Notes under the pieces: model-generated
The model's input: the letters and a program-made list of their open reading frames with translations, nothing else
What the model was told of the DNA's origin: nothing
Database searches by the model: none
Assembly: GCA_023443285.1 (NCBI GenBank)
Contig: JAEZVB010000118.1
Span: 1 to 33,049, forward strand
DNA from: Bacillota bacterium
GTDB taxonomy: Bacteria; Bacillota; Negativicutes; Sporomusales; Sporomusaceae
DNA: 33,049 nucleotides
Direction: 5' to 3'
Position numbers and translations under genes: made by a program
Shown: in pieces, positions 1-7,160 of the stretch
How the letters are laid out: the number at the start of each line of letters is the position of its first letter
Numbering within the stretch: position 1 is the stretch's first letter

Positions 1-42
1 CGGGTATGAACCGAATGCTCTAGCCAGCTGAGCTACGCCGCC
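1..42 (-). tRNA. tRNA-Met (CAT), elongator, partial at window edge
   Basis: Only the 5' part is inside the window. Read on the minus strand it gives a GGCGGCG acceptor strand, T8-A9, a GCTC/GAGC D stem and an anticodon loop TTCATAC, so the anticodon is CAT. The G1 start and D-arm sequence match elongator tRNA-Met of Firmicutes, unlike the initiator at 365-440. A tRNA-Ile with modified CAU cannot be excluded because the 3' half is missing. It is the last visible gene of the minus-strand tRNA cluster. Confidence 0.85.
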
Positions 43-51
43 GTATTAAAA

Positions 52-127
52 TGGAGCTAGTGACCGGGGTTGAACCGGTGACCTTATCCTTACCAAGGAT
101 ACGCTCTACCAACTGAGCTACACCAGC
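52..127 (-). tRNA. tRNA-Thr (GGT)
   Basis: A complete 76-nt cloverleaf is readable on the minus strand: GCTGGTG acceptor, D arm, an anticodon stem TATCC/GGATA around loop TTGGTAA (anticodon GGT), a T arm with TTCAACC, and an encoded CCA at 52-54. The discriminator base is T. Decodes ACC/ACU. It follows the palindromic repeat at 130-265 in the same predicted transcript. Confidence 0.95.
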
Positions 128-129
128 GT

Positions 130-265
130 CAAGCGCAAAACGACTTATGAACGCCCATCTGCGTTGTTGTCACTCCGGGCGCTTGCTTACGCACAGCAGT
201 GCGCCGCACTTCGCGTCCTCGTTCCGCCTAGCATCTGGACATTCCTAAGCCGTTTTGCGGCCTTG
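130..265. repeat. Palindromic repeat inside the tRNA cluster (copy 1)
   Basis: A 136-bp segment lies in the spacer between tRNA-Thr(GGT) and tRNA-fMet. Its ends are inverted: 134-147 (cgcaaaacgactta) pairs with 246-259 (taagccgttttgcg) with one wobble, and caag at 130-133 pairs with cttg at 262-265. Inside, 154-231 is related to 32965-33045 at the far end of the window. The left block (154-182) matches 27 of 29 bases and the right block (214-231) 17 of 18, while the centre differs completely. The centre here can fold as cgcac-agca-gtgcg at 190-203. The short open frame across it looks spurious. Confidence 0.75.
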
Positions 266-305
266 TGTCAGATAGTAGTTTGTCGCAGATTACGAGGGGT
301 GTTTC

Positions 306-328
306 TTTATAAAGCTTCGCTTTATAAA
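306..328. repeat. Perfect 10-bp hairpin in tRNA spacer
   Basis: The arms tttataaagc (306-315) and gctttataaa (319-328) are perfectly complementary around a 3-nt ttc loop. On the minus-strand transcript the hairpin lies between tRNA-fMet and tRNA-Thr(GGT). No U tract follows directly, so it looks more like a processing or spacer structure than a terminator. Confidence 0.6.
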
Positions 329-364
329 TTCAGAGTTACCGAATTCTAAGCGAAGGAAATGACT

Positions 365-440
365 TGGTTGCGGGGACAGGACTTGAACCTGTGGCCTTCG
401 GGTTATGAGCCCGACGAGCTACCAACTGCTCCACCCCGCG
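365..440 (-). tRNA. Initiator tRNA-fMet (CAT)
   Basis: A complete 76-nt tRNA on the minus strand with anticodon loop CTCATAA (CAT). C1 faces A72 in the acceptor stem, so the first pair is a mismatch, and the anticodon stem has three consecutive G-C pairs (TCGGG/CCCGA). Both are hallmarks of bacterial initiator tRNA. CCA is encoded at 365-367. It is separated from the next tRNA downstream by the 130-265 repeat. Confidence 0.96.
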
Positions 441-453
441 ATGTTAAGTTGAA

Positions 454-539
454 TGGTGGAGGGAGGTGGATTCGAACCACCGAAGTCAAAGACGGCAGAT
501 TTACAGTCTGCTCCCTTTAGCCACTCGGGAATCCCTCCA
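454..539 (-). tRNA. tRNA-Tyr (GTA)
   Basis: A complete 86-nt class II tRNA on the minus strand with a long variable arm. The anticodon stem GCAGA/TCTGC encloses loop CTGTAAA (anticodon GTA). The acceptor is GGAGGGA/TCCCTCC with discriminator A and encoded CCA at 454-456. It lies 13 nt before tRNA-fMet in the same transcript. Confidence 0.96.
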
Positions 540-541
540 GA

Positions 542-617
542 TGGAGCTGGCGATAGGAATTGAACCCACAACCTGCTGATTACAAGTCAGCTGCTCTACC
601 AATTGAGCTACGCCAGC
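542..617 (-). tRNA. tRNA-Thr (TGT)
   Basis: A complete 76-nt tRNA on the minus strand: GCTGGCG acceptor, anticodon stem GCTGA/TCAGC around loop CTTGTAA (anticodon TGT), TTCAATT T loop, encoded CCA at 542-544. It is the first tRNA after the promoter at 651-679. Together with Thr-GGT it covers most threonine codons. Confidence 0.96.
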
Positions 618-650
618 ATTTTTCGTCACATCGTTTCAGTGACAAAACAT

Positions 651-679
651 ATTATATAATAGTCCCTAGGCTATGTCAA
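651..679 (-). promoter_or_regulatory. Consensus sigma-A promoter of the tRNA cluster
   Basis: On the minus strand there is a perfect TTGACA (674-679), a 17-bp spacer and a perfect TATAAT (651-656). This places the start near 644, about 27 nt before tRNA-Thr(TGT). The leader contains a small GTCAC/GTGAC hairpin at 625-643. Full consensus match is typical of stable-RNA promoters. Confidence 0.9.
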
Positions 680-778
680 CATCTTTTATAATTCAATTTA
701 AGACCAATTTTAACCAAATTTACTATTGCATTTATTTGGAGATTTATTCGGCACAAAGCCGTCATCTGGCACGAGTTC

Positions 779-812
779 TGCTGCAGGCGGATAGCTCACC
801 CCACCTGCAGCA
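779..812. repeat. Inverted repeat downstream of uppP
   Basis: The arms tgctgcagg (779-787) and cctgcagca (804-812) are perfectly complementary (9 bp) around a 16-nt loop. The repeat lies 35-70 bp past the uppP stop. It has no clear U tract on the minus strand, so it is at best a weak terminator. Confidence 0.45.
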
Positions 813-846
813 AAGTTCGCTTTATCCAAGCTGCTCTGGCAGCAAT

Positions 847-1647
847 TTACCGTATGAAGAAATAGTAATACGATATTCCGGCGACAATAAAGCGGTAATA
901 GGCAAACGAAGCCAATGTCGAGTTATTAAGAAAGCGCAAAAACCAGACAATCGAAGCATACGCCGTAACAAATGCTACGCCAAAGCCAATCGCAAACATG
1001 GTAAAATCGGCCATACTTAATTTGTCCCATATCTTCATTAAATCATAAATACAAGCTACCAGCATCAGCGGTACAGCAATGATAAAGGAAAATTCAGCAG
1101 CTGCTGTGCGGCTCATTCCCAGAAACAAACCACCCGCAATCGTTGAACCTGAACGCGAAAAGCCTGGCCACAGTGATAAAACCTGAAATAACCCCACCCA
1201 AAAAGCCTGTTTAATCGTCATGCTGTCAACATTTCGCGTTGTTGGACGATTCGTTGTTTTTTCAGCCACTAGCATCAAAATTGCACCAGCTATCAAACCA
1301 ATGATTACAGTATAAGGCGAAAACAGATAGGTTTTTATCGGTTTGTGCAGTAAATAGGCAATTCCCATTACTGGTACTATACCAGCCAAGACATGCATGG
1401 CCGTTAGCCCATTACCGTAAATATTAACGGCGCGCGGTTTCACCATTGCCAAAAACTTGTCGCGGTACAAAATAAATACCGACAAGATCGCCCCCAGTTG
1501 AATAAATACTTCAAACACACTTGCCTTTTCGCCTTCAAATCCCAGCAATGAACCGACAAGTATCATATGCCCGGTTGAAGAAATAGGTAAGAATTCAGTT
1601 AGTCCTTCTACTATACCAATAATTACCGCAATAATGTTTTCATTCAT
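847..1647 (-). CDS. uppP: Undecaprenyl-diphosphatase UppP (BacA family)
   Basis: This integral membrane enzyme removes a phosphate from undecaprenyl pyrophosphate and so recycles the lipid carrier for peptidoglycan and other envelope polymers; in this family it also gives bacitracin resistance. The 266-residue product is of normal length. It shows both family signatures: the glutamate-rich EGLTEFLPISSTGH at 14-27 and PGFSRSGST at 161-169. Most of the rest is hydrophobic helix. The ATG at 1647 follows a GAGGAAG ribosome site, and only 4 nt separate it from the stop of the Nudix gene, so the two are probably co-transcribed. No promoter was seen directly before uppP. Confidence 0.95.
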   Translation of the reverse strand: MNENIIAVIIGIVEGLTEFLPISSTGHMILVGSLLGFEGEKASVFEVFIQLGAILSVFILYRDKFLAMVKPRAVNIYGNGLTAMHVLAGIVPVMGIAYLLHKPIKTYLFSPYTVIIGLIAGAILMLVAEKTTNRPTTRNVDSMTIKQAFWVGLFQVLSLWPGFSRSGSTIAGGLFLGMSRTAAAEFSFIIAVPLMLVACIYDLMKIWDKLSMADFTMFAIGFGVAFVTAYASIVWFLRFLNNSTLASFAYYRFIVAGISYYYFFIR

Positions 1648-1651
1648 AGAG

Positions 1652-2170
1652 TCACTTCCTCAGTTTTTGTTGGTCTTTCAGTAACATATTTAACACTTGA
1701 GCATCAGTAGGAAAAGCTAATTGTGGCACATCATCAGGTGCAAAGTAGGCTACTTGATCCAAATCATCACCTGGACAAATAGCACCACCAGCAACCTCGG
1801 CCTCAAACCATATGCCGATTGTATGAACCTCAGAATTGTGAAAGTTGGATAACACAGCATACACTTGGCCGGTCTTAATAATTAGCCCGGTTTCCTCCAA
1901 AAACTCTCGTTTAACAGCATCCCTGACATCCTCATCATATTCAACATAGCCGCAAGGTATGCACCACAATCCTGGATAACTGGCATTAGCAGCCCTCCGC
2001 CCCAGGAGAATCTGGCCATTTTGGCGGATAATCGCGGCTACACCGACAATCGGGTTTTCATACATAATACGAGCACATTTGCCGCACACCAGGCGTTCAC
2101 GTTCACCCATCTGACGATAGCTGAGTTCGCCACCACATTTAGGACAAAAGCTAAATCGTTGCTTCTTCAT
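1652..2170 (-). CDS. Nudix hydrolase with N-terminal zinc ribbon
   Basis: A 172-residue protein. Two CxxC pairs (C9/C12 and C29/C32) form a likely zinc ribbon, followed by a Nudix fold with the Nudix box from G74, including REFLEETG at 88-95. Such enzymes hydrolyse nucleoside diphosphate derivatives; the substrate is not evident. Zinc-ribbon Nudix proteins include NADH pyrophosphatases, but this one is shorter than NudC. The ATG at 2170 is chosen because GGAGG lies 7 nt upstream; an in-frame TTG 12 nt earlier would overlap that ribosome site. It is the first gene of a two-gene unit with uppP. Confidence 0.85.
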   Translation of the reverse strand: MKKQRFSFCPKCGGELSYRQMGERERLVCGKCARIMYENPIVGVAAIIRQNGQILLGRRAANASYPGLWCIPCGYVEYDEDVRDAVKREFLEETGLIIKTGQVYAVLSNFHNSEVHTIGIWFEAEVAGGAICPGDDLDQVAYFAPDDVPQLAFPTDAQVLNMLLKDQQKLRK

Positions 2171-2239
2171 GATAACCTCCAATAGGACAGTATTACTATT
2201 TTACCATATTTGGCTGAATTCCTGCACATTTATGAAAAA

Positions 2240-2284
2240 ATAAAAAGCCGGGGCTAGTGCAAGAATACACTTGATCCCCGAGCA
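2240..2284 (-). terminator. Intrinsic terminator overlapping the DUF421 gene end
   Basis: On the minus strand, GCTCGGGG (near 2277-2284) pairs with CCCCGGC (near 2247-2253), with an inner AGTG/CACT helix, followed by TTTTTATTTTTT. The stop codon (2254-2256) and the last codons of the DUF421 gene lie inside the hairpin. Confidence 0.75.
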
Positions 2285-2958
2285 TCCTCATTTACTATAT
2301 GTAATCGGTTATTTTGATCCATAAAAGCAATAAACACATTTTGAATACCATCTTGGTGCTGGCGGCGGAATTCCTCTATTTGCGCTTTAGAAAGTCCCAT
2401 TTCAGCCAAAGCCGCCTCCTGTAATTCACCCTCTAAAATTACCGGTACTAAAACGCTATTGGGGGTTACACTAAAGTTGACCTGCTGAGGCGTTAATGGT
2501 AGATGCTCGGCCTTTTTAAGTACACTTAGCCTGCCATACGGTTCCAAAATCGCAAGCTCGACAATAGTAATGTCAAATACATCTTTTTCCCGCAAAAGCT
2601 GCAATAGTGTCTCAACCGGCATACGTACTTTGCGTAAGTTCTCCTTGATAATCTGGCCATTATTCACTAGCATAAGCGGCGTAAAGTTCAATTTGTGATT
2701 CACCGGGCGAACCTTAATACTGAGCCAGCCAAAAAGAAGTTGCATACCGCCAAGAGCCAGCAGTGCAATCAATGAACTAACCAGTTCAATCCGCGGATCG
2801 ACAATTAACGCACCGGCCACCGCACCAATTGTAATCGAAATAATAAAGTCAAAGGAACTAAACTCACTCACCTGACGCCGGCCGGTGGCAAGCATAATGA
2901 TAAGCAATGCGCCCATGCCTGCAACTACCCTAAACAGGGTAATTCCCAAGGTTTCCAT
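2254..2958 (-). CDS. DUF421 family membrane protein (YetF-like)
   Basis: A 234-residue protein with about three N-terminal transmembrane helices (roughly residues 5-85), then a soluble C-terminal domain. The pattern of a membrane part with FDF and GA-rich residues, followed by a domain containing LMLVNNGQII and an ELAILEPYGRLSV segment, fits the DUF421/YetF family. Members of unknown biochemical role occur widely in spore formers, some linked to spore germination. The ATG at 2958 is preceded by GGAGGG at a good distance; an upstream in-frame start at 2988 has no ribosome site. Its own terminator overlaps the 3' end. It appears monocistronic. Confidence 0.85.
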   Translation of the reverse strand: METLGITLFRVVAGMGALLIIMLATGRRQVSEFSSFDFIISITIGAVAGALIVDPRIELVSSLIALLALGGMQLLFGWLSIKVRPVNHKLNFTPLMLVNNGQIIKENLRKVRMPVETLLQLLREKDVFDITIVELAILEPYGRLSVLKKAEHLPLTPQQVNFSVTPNSVLVPVILEGELQEAALAEMGLSKAQIEEFRRQHQDGIQNVFIAFMDQNNRLHIVNEDARGSSVFLH

Positions 2959-3037
2959 TAATGCCCTCCACTGCATAGCAATATGCAACGCATATTGTTA
3001 CGCAATATTTAGGCTTAGTATAACCGCATAATTATGT

Positions 3038-4135
3038 TTAATCCCCAAAAGATATACCTATAGCGCGGCCAGCTTTTAAAAGCTCGTCCTCAGCAGTTAC
3101 ATTATTGGCAATTCCGGCAATATCAACAATCGGCACACGGATAATCTCATTTTTTCGCAGAGCTACCATGTTACCAAAGGCTCCTTCAAGCAAACATTCA
3201 ACAGCCGCCACACCATAACGAGTAGATAATACCCGGTCAAAAGCAGTTGGCGTTCCACCACGTTGAACATGTCCAAGCACTGTACAACGGGATTCAACTC
3301 CAATAAGATTTTCAAGCTGCCTAGCTAGTTTTTCCCCGGCGCCGCCTAAACGAATCTTCTCATGACTGCCTTCCACAATACGCCCTACCGAGATCTCGCC
3401 ACCTTGCGGATAAGCTCCTTCGGCAATAACAATAAGGCTAAATAAACGACCGCTTTGCTGACGGTCTTTGATTTTAGCAATGATGGAGTCCAAGTTAAAA
3501 GGTATCTCCGGAATTAAAATACAGTCAGCGCCTCCTGCCATCCCGGCATGAAGCGCAATCCAGCCTGCATACCGCCCCATAACTTCGAGCACCATAACTC
3601 TGTGATGAGATTCGGCCGTGGTATGAAGCCGGTCAAGCGCGTCGGTAGCTATGCCAACAGCAGTATCAAATCCGAAAGTCCGCTCAGTTCCAGGTATATC
3701 ATTATCAATGGTTTTCGGAACAGCCACCACCGGCAATCCCAGTTGATAAAACTCCGATGCAATCTTAAGACTGCCATCGCCACCAATGACAACAAGCGCA
3801 TCAATGCCCTTTTGCCGCAAGTTTTCAAGCGCCTTGCCGGACATATCCACGCGAACACTCTTGCCATCCTGTTCAATAAGATAATCAAAAGGATTATCGC
3901 GGTTGGTAGTTCCCAGTATAGTACCACCCCGCGGCAAGATACCGGCAACAATGTCATTTGTCATCTCAATAATCTGGTTTTCAACCATTCCGCCAAAACC
4001 ATTTTTTATTCCCCATACTTTTAGTCCATGTCCAAGCCCTGCTCTGACAACAGCCCGAATAACAGCATTAAGTCCAGGTGCATCACCACCGCCTGTTAAC
4101 ACAGCAATACTTTTTACTTTGGTTGTCTTGGTCAT
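3038..4135 (-). CDS. pfkA: 6-phosphofructokinase, group III type
   Basis: Phosphorylates fructose 6-phosphate to fructose 1,6-bisphosphate in glycolysis. The 365-residue product shows the nucleotide-binding GGGDAPGLNAVIR at 15-27, GGDGS at 118-122 and PKTIDND at 140-146 with catalytic Asp144. G121 corresponds to E. coli Gly104 (ATP-type), but K141 replaces Gly124. This G/K combination is known from the mixed or group III family (for example actinomycete ATP-PFK), so the phosphoryl donor (ATP or PPi) cannot be decided from sequence. Length exceeds the 320-residue Bacillus type, as in that group. Start ATG 4135 follows AGGTG. A possible promoter lies at 4191-4220. Confidence 0.93.
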   Translation of the reverse strand: MTKTTKVKSIAVLTGGGDAPGLNAVIRAVVRAGLGHGLKVWGIKNGFGGMVENQIIEMTNDIVAGILPRGGTILGTTNRDNPFDYLIEQDGKSVRVDMSGKALENLRQKGIDALVVIGGDGSLKIASEFYQLGLPVVAVPKTIDNDIPGTERTFGFDTAVGIATDALDRLHTTAESHHRVMVLEVMGRYAGWIALHAGMAGGADCILIPEIPFNLDSIIAKIKDRQQSGRLFSLIVIAEGAYPQGGEISVGRIVEGSHEKIRLGGAGEKLARQLENLIGVESRCTVLGHVQRGGTPTAFDRVLSTRYGVAAVECLLEGAFGNMVALRKNEIIRVPIVDIAGIANNVTAEDELLKAGRAIGISFGD

Positions 4136-4190
4136 CTCATCACCTCATCAAAGTAGCTCGTATTAAGTAGAATTTTATGGTTATGCTGTT

Positions 4191-4220
4191 AGTATACGCT
4201 AATCGAAGTGTCTGCGGCAA
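4191..4220 (-). promoter_or_regulatory. Possible promoter of 6-phosphofructokinase
   Basis: On the minus strand, TTGCCG (4215-4220) and TATACT (4191-4196) are separated by 18 bp, about 55 bp before the start codon. The -35 match is only 4 of 6. Confidence 0.5.
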
Positions 4221-4265
4221 GTATTACTGATAACATACTCAGGCTCCAAACTTATAAGGCCTTCG

Positions 4266-4302
4266 TGGAAATATAAAAATGACACCACTGCGGTGTCATT
4301 TC
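4266..4302 (-). terminator. Intrinsic terminator of sigH
   Basis: A perfect 10-bp stem (AAATGACACC region, 4277-4286 with 4292-4301) encloses a 5-nt loop and is followed on the minus strand by a T-rich TTTTATATTT. It lies 24 nt after the sigH stop. Confidence 0.85.
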
Positions 4303-4325
4303 GTACATTAGTTTCAGTGTAGCAC

Positions 4326-5045
4326 TTATTCAGCTAACTCTGCCTGCGACTCTTTATTAAAACCAGTAAGACCTTTATACACCCCACGAATATCGCTATC
4401 GTCGCCACGATTTTCAAGATACCGTTCGAGTTTGCGTTTTACCCGTTGCAAAGCATTATCAATCGACTTAACATGGCGGTCTAGTTCAACAGCAATTTCT
4501 TGATAGGACTTGCCATCAAGGTAAGACATAAGTACCTTCCATTCAAGATCACTCAATATCTCGCCCATTTTTTCTTCAATATCAACAAATTCTTCACGGC
4601 TAATCACTAGTTCTTCCGGATCGGTCACTTTAGAACCAGACAATACATCAAGTAGTGTGCGGTCAGAATCTTCGTCATAAATAGGTTTATTTAGAGAAAC
4701 ATATGAGTTCAAGGGAATATGTTTCTGCCTGGTAGCTGTCTTAATGGCAGTTATAATCTGTCGTGTTACGCATAATTCTGCAAATGCCCTAAACGAAGAG
4801 AGCTTGTCATTACGAAAGTCCCGAATGGCCTTATATAAGCCAATCATTCCTTCTTGAATAATATCTTCACGCTCAGCGCCGATTAAAAAATACGATCTGG
4901 CTTTAGCCCGCACAAAATTACGATATTTGTTAATCAAATACTCCAGAGCGACCGTGTTATCATTATCTTTGGCGTCGAATACTATTTCTTCATCAGTCAA
5001 GTTGTCAAAACAACCATACAGATCGCGTTGAGTATTTACCCGCAT
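4326..5045 (-). CDS. sigH: RNA polymerase sporulation sigma factor SigH
   Basis: An alternative sigma factor of the sigma-70 family that in Firmicutes drives transition-state and early sporulation genes. The 239-residue product has region 2 (about 35-105, with the EDIIQEGMIGLYKAIRDF core helix) and region 4 (about 170-222, with the helix-turn-helix KSYQEIAVELDRHVKSIDN). The spacing and the NKPIYDEDSDRTLLD linker match SigH rather than SigF/E/G. The order rlmB-(vanW)-yacP-sigH mirrors the Bacillus cluster. It has its own strong promoter (5183-5211) and terminator, with a terminator-like hairpin between promoter and gene. Confidence 0.93.
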   Translation of the reverse strand: MRVNTQRDLYGCFDNLTDEEIVFDAKDNDNTVALEYLINKYRNFVRAKARSYFLIGAEREDIIQEGMIGLYKAIRDFRNDKLSSFRAFAELCVTRQIITAIKTATRQKHIPLNSYVSLNKPIYDEDSDRTLLDVLSGSKVTDPEELVISREEFVDIEEKMGEILSDLEWKVLMSYLDGKSYQEIAVELDRHVKSIDNALQRVKRKLERYLENRGDDSDIRGVYKGLTGFNKESQAELAE

Positions 5046-5127
5046 CGCATCGCCCCCACTAGTTTTCTTTTGCTGTCTGCCAAGTAGACTACGTCCACTT
5101 TCTTTATAACAGCATTTGCAGATTATA

Positions 5128-5157
5128 GAAAATAAAAATGCACCAAGAGCTTAGTGC
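5128..5157 (-). terminator. Terminator-like hairpin between yacP and sigH
   Basis: Minus-strand GCACTAA (5151-5157) pairs with TTGGTGC (5140-5146) around GCTC, a 7-bp stem with one G-U pair, followed by ATTTTTATTTT. It can end the rlmB-vanW-yacP transcript. It also lies only about 20 nt after the start expected from the promoter at 5183-5211, so it may act as an attenuator for sigH. Confidence 0.55.
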
Positions 5158-5182
5158 CGCAGCATCGCCGTCCATCATATAG

Positions 5183-5211
5183 ATTATACTTGTTAGAACA
5201 AAGTTAGTCAA
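5183..5211 (-). promoter_or_regulatory. Strong sigma-A-type promoter before sigH
   Basis: On the minus strand, TTGACT (5206-5211) and a perfect TATAAT (5183-5188) are 17 bp apart. The -35 hexamer overlaps the end of yacP. The start would fall near 5176, giving sigH a leader of about 130 nt that contains the 5140-5157 hairpin. Confidence 0.75.
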
Positions 5212-5722
5212 GCCCATCACGCCGCATGACATCTAGACGTTGTACTATATCTTTTTTCAAGCGGCTGCCAAGTTCATGGCGGTCTCGCGCTAACACCTTG
5301 TGTGAAAGACTATCTGTGATTTCTTTTTTGGCAATAGCAACGTTGTTTTTTAATTCGCGAGCCGATATTCGGTAAGCTCCCGCCCCTAAAACAAACATTT
5401 GCTCAGCCCAGTCAGAAGTGACAACAAATATCCTCTTGTTTGAGCGAGCAAGATCATATACCATTTTTTCAATATAGCTGTCCGCCGTTTCGCCCTCTTT
5501 AGTATAAATCACCGCAAGCATACCTACTTGGCTTTGGTTGATAATTTTTCCAGCTGTCATGTGGGCATCGAATACTATTATTGTCTTAAATCTTCTATAT
5601 GCACCATATTCACTAAGTATCTCCACAAGTTTGTCACGTGCATATTCTAAATTGTCTTTAAGAGCAATAAGTTCAGGCCAAGCATTAATTACATTATAGC
5701 CGTCAACAATTAGCAAATCCAT
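5204..5722 (-). CDS. yacP: NYN-domain protein YacP (predicted RNase)
   Basis: A 172-residue protein of the PIN-like NYN fold. The N-terminus LIVDGYNVINAWPEL carries the first acidic metal ligand; further conserved Asp residues occur in VFDAHM and VVTSDWAEQ. Family members (YacP/Rae1) are ribosome-associated endoribonucleases in Bacillus. The ATG at 5722 is used because everything upstream lies in the vanW reading region and the NYN fold begins exactly there; GGAGA lies 12 nt upstream. It follows vanW by 49 nt, and its end overlaps the sigH promoter. Confidence 0.88.
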   Translation of the reverse strand: MDLLIVDGYNVINAWPELIALKDNLEYARDKLVEILSEYGAYRRFKTIIVFDAHMTAGKIINQSQVGMLAVIYTKEGETADSYIEKMVYDLARSNKRIFVVTSDWAEQMFVLGAGAYRISARELKNNVAIAKKEITDSLSHKVLARDRHELGSRLKKDIVQRLDVMRRDGLD

Positions 5723-5771
5723 CGAGAAAAATTCTCCAATCTTATAGCATCCTGGCAATTCCAAGGTAGCT

Positions 5772-7160
5772 TTAGGGAAAGTGCGAGCGAAAATCATTTG
5801 CTGATGAAATAGCATCCTTCTGTGATTGTACTGTTTTAGATTCCGAACCAAATCGTATTACTGTATTATCTGGAGCATATTTGTCATGCGAAACCACTTC
5901 ACGTTTTAGCTCTTCACCTATGTTGTTACGAATAATTCGAACAACCGTCACTTCATACCCCGGTTTTCCCGGCTTTTCCACTTTAGTTTGACCAGGTGCC
6001 AGTACATCGTCCGCTTTTTTTATAATGGCTGGTTGAATAATTTGCTGATCAGTTGTAATAATATCAATATTTTTTTCAAGCACTCGCTGGCCAAATATCC
6101 CAACATGAAGCTTATTATCGATGATCTCGGCCATAATCATAACCGGTGCTTGGCTGCTATTTTTAAATTTAAAATCCAGTATATTATACACGACAGTGGC
6201 ATCTCTGCCTAGCGGTACATATGACAGCGGTTTAGAGTGATTGGTTCGTTCCACAATAGCAAGTCCGGCCAACAAAACTGCATTATACAAGGTTGAAGAG
6301 ACCTGACAAACACCCCCGCCCACGCCCGGTACAAACTCGCCATTTATTATCTCCATGGCTTCTTTGAAGCCCCGCGATTTCTCCCGCGGACCAACCGTGT
6401 CATTATACGAAAAAACTTGTCCGGGATATAGTAATATACCGGTAATTTTCTGCGCTGACAATTTTACATTGAAAGTCCGGTTAACATCATCCCCATTAAA
6501 CTGGGTAGTGTACATAGCTACAAGGTCTTTAATACCATTTGCAGCAAGTTCGCTTGCCGTAATTTCGGGATATACCGGAATTACCGGAAGTGGAATCATA
6601 GTAGTATCGGTTCGATTAAGGGCAAGCAGTATGAGTTCCTTTAACTCAGTTACGTTAAGTTCACGACCCTCTTTCTCCGGCACAATCCCTCCGGACCAAA
6701 GACTTACGGTTGCGTTGCGGGCAGGACGGCTCACTGTTTCTCGCAGTTGCTCTGTTATACTGTCCAATTTACTCTCATTATACTTGATTTTGAGGGGGAT
6801 AGACCAGCCCTCAGTTTCAGCACTACGAATTTTTTTTAACCGAGTCCAGAGAGATCCTTCACGACCAAACTGCCAAACGGCATCTGTTGTCGCTTCAACG
6901 TCAATGCTATAGTCTAGATTCTCAGGTTCAATTCGAAAGGTTGTATTCTCATATGATAATAAGATGGGCCTGGTATTTTGGTCTTTTTGCCACACGGTAA
7001 GTAGTTGCGCTACTTCTTCCCGGGTTTTCCCGCCGACTTCAATATTGGCAACAGCTACCCCTGTATAAATGTTTGGGGAAAACAGAGGACGGGCTAGCCA
7101 AAAAATGACCAACATTGCCATACTAACTGTCATTGCCAGAATACCGGCCCAACGTTTCAC
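5772..7160 (-). CDS. VanW family protein with G5-like C-terminal domain
   Basis: A 462-residue envelope protein. Residues 6-27 form a signal or membrane anchor; roughly 30-200 resemble the PG-binding_4 domain that precedes VanW. The VanW domain spans about 225-345 and includes YPGQVFSYNDTVGPR and the glycine-rich GVGGGVCQVSSTLYNA. A beta-rich C-terminal region (about 375-440, KPGYEVTVVRII) looks like a G5 domain. VanW is named from vancomycin-resistance clusters, but most homologues are chromosomal with unknown roles in cell-wall binding. Its GTG/ATG region overlaps the rlmB stop by 4 nt, so translation is coupled. Its insertion between rlmB and yacP differs from Bacillus. Confidence 0.88.
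   Translation of the reverse strand: MKRWAGILAMTVSMAMLVIFWLARPLFSPNIYTGVAVANIEVGGKTREEVAQLLTVWQKDQNTRPILLSYENTTFRIEPENLDYSIDVEATTDAVWQFGREGSLWTRLKKIRSAETEGWSIPLKIKYNESKLDSITEQLRETVSRPARNATVSLWSGGIVPEKEGRELNVTELKELILLALNRTDTTMIPLPVIPVYPEITASELAANGIKDLVAMYTTQFNGDDVNRTFNVKLSAQKITGILLYPGQVFSYNDTVGPREKSRGFKEAMEIINGEFVPGVGGGVCQVSSTLYNAVLLAGLAIVERTNHSKPLSYVPLGRDATVVYNILDFKFKNSSQAPVMIMAEIIDNKLHVGIFGQRVLEKNIDIITTDQQIIQPAIIKKADDVLAPGQTKVEKPGKPGYEVTVVRIIRNNIGEELKREVVSHDKYAPDNTVIRFGSESKTVQSQKDAISSANDFRSHFP

Noticed and set aside
164..349. Short open frame in the tRNA spacer
   Set aside because: It lies over the palindromic repeat 130-265 and a hairpin; composition follows the repeat and there is no ribosome site.
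779..812. Terminator for uppP
   Set aside because: A perfect 9-bp stem exists, but with a 16-nt loop and no U tract on the minus strand; kept only as an inverted repeat.
673..1020. Plus-strand open frame antisense to uppP
   Set aside because: It overlaps the 3' part of uppP, lacks a ribosome site, and the encoded sequence resembles no protein family.
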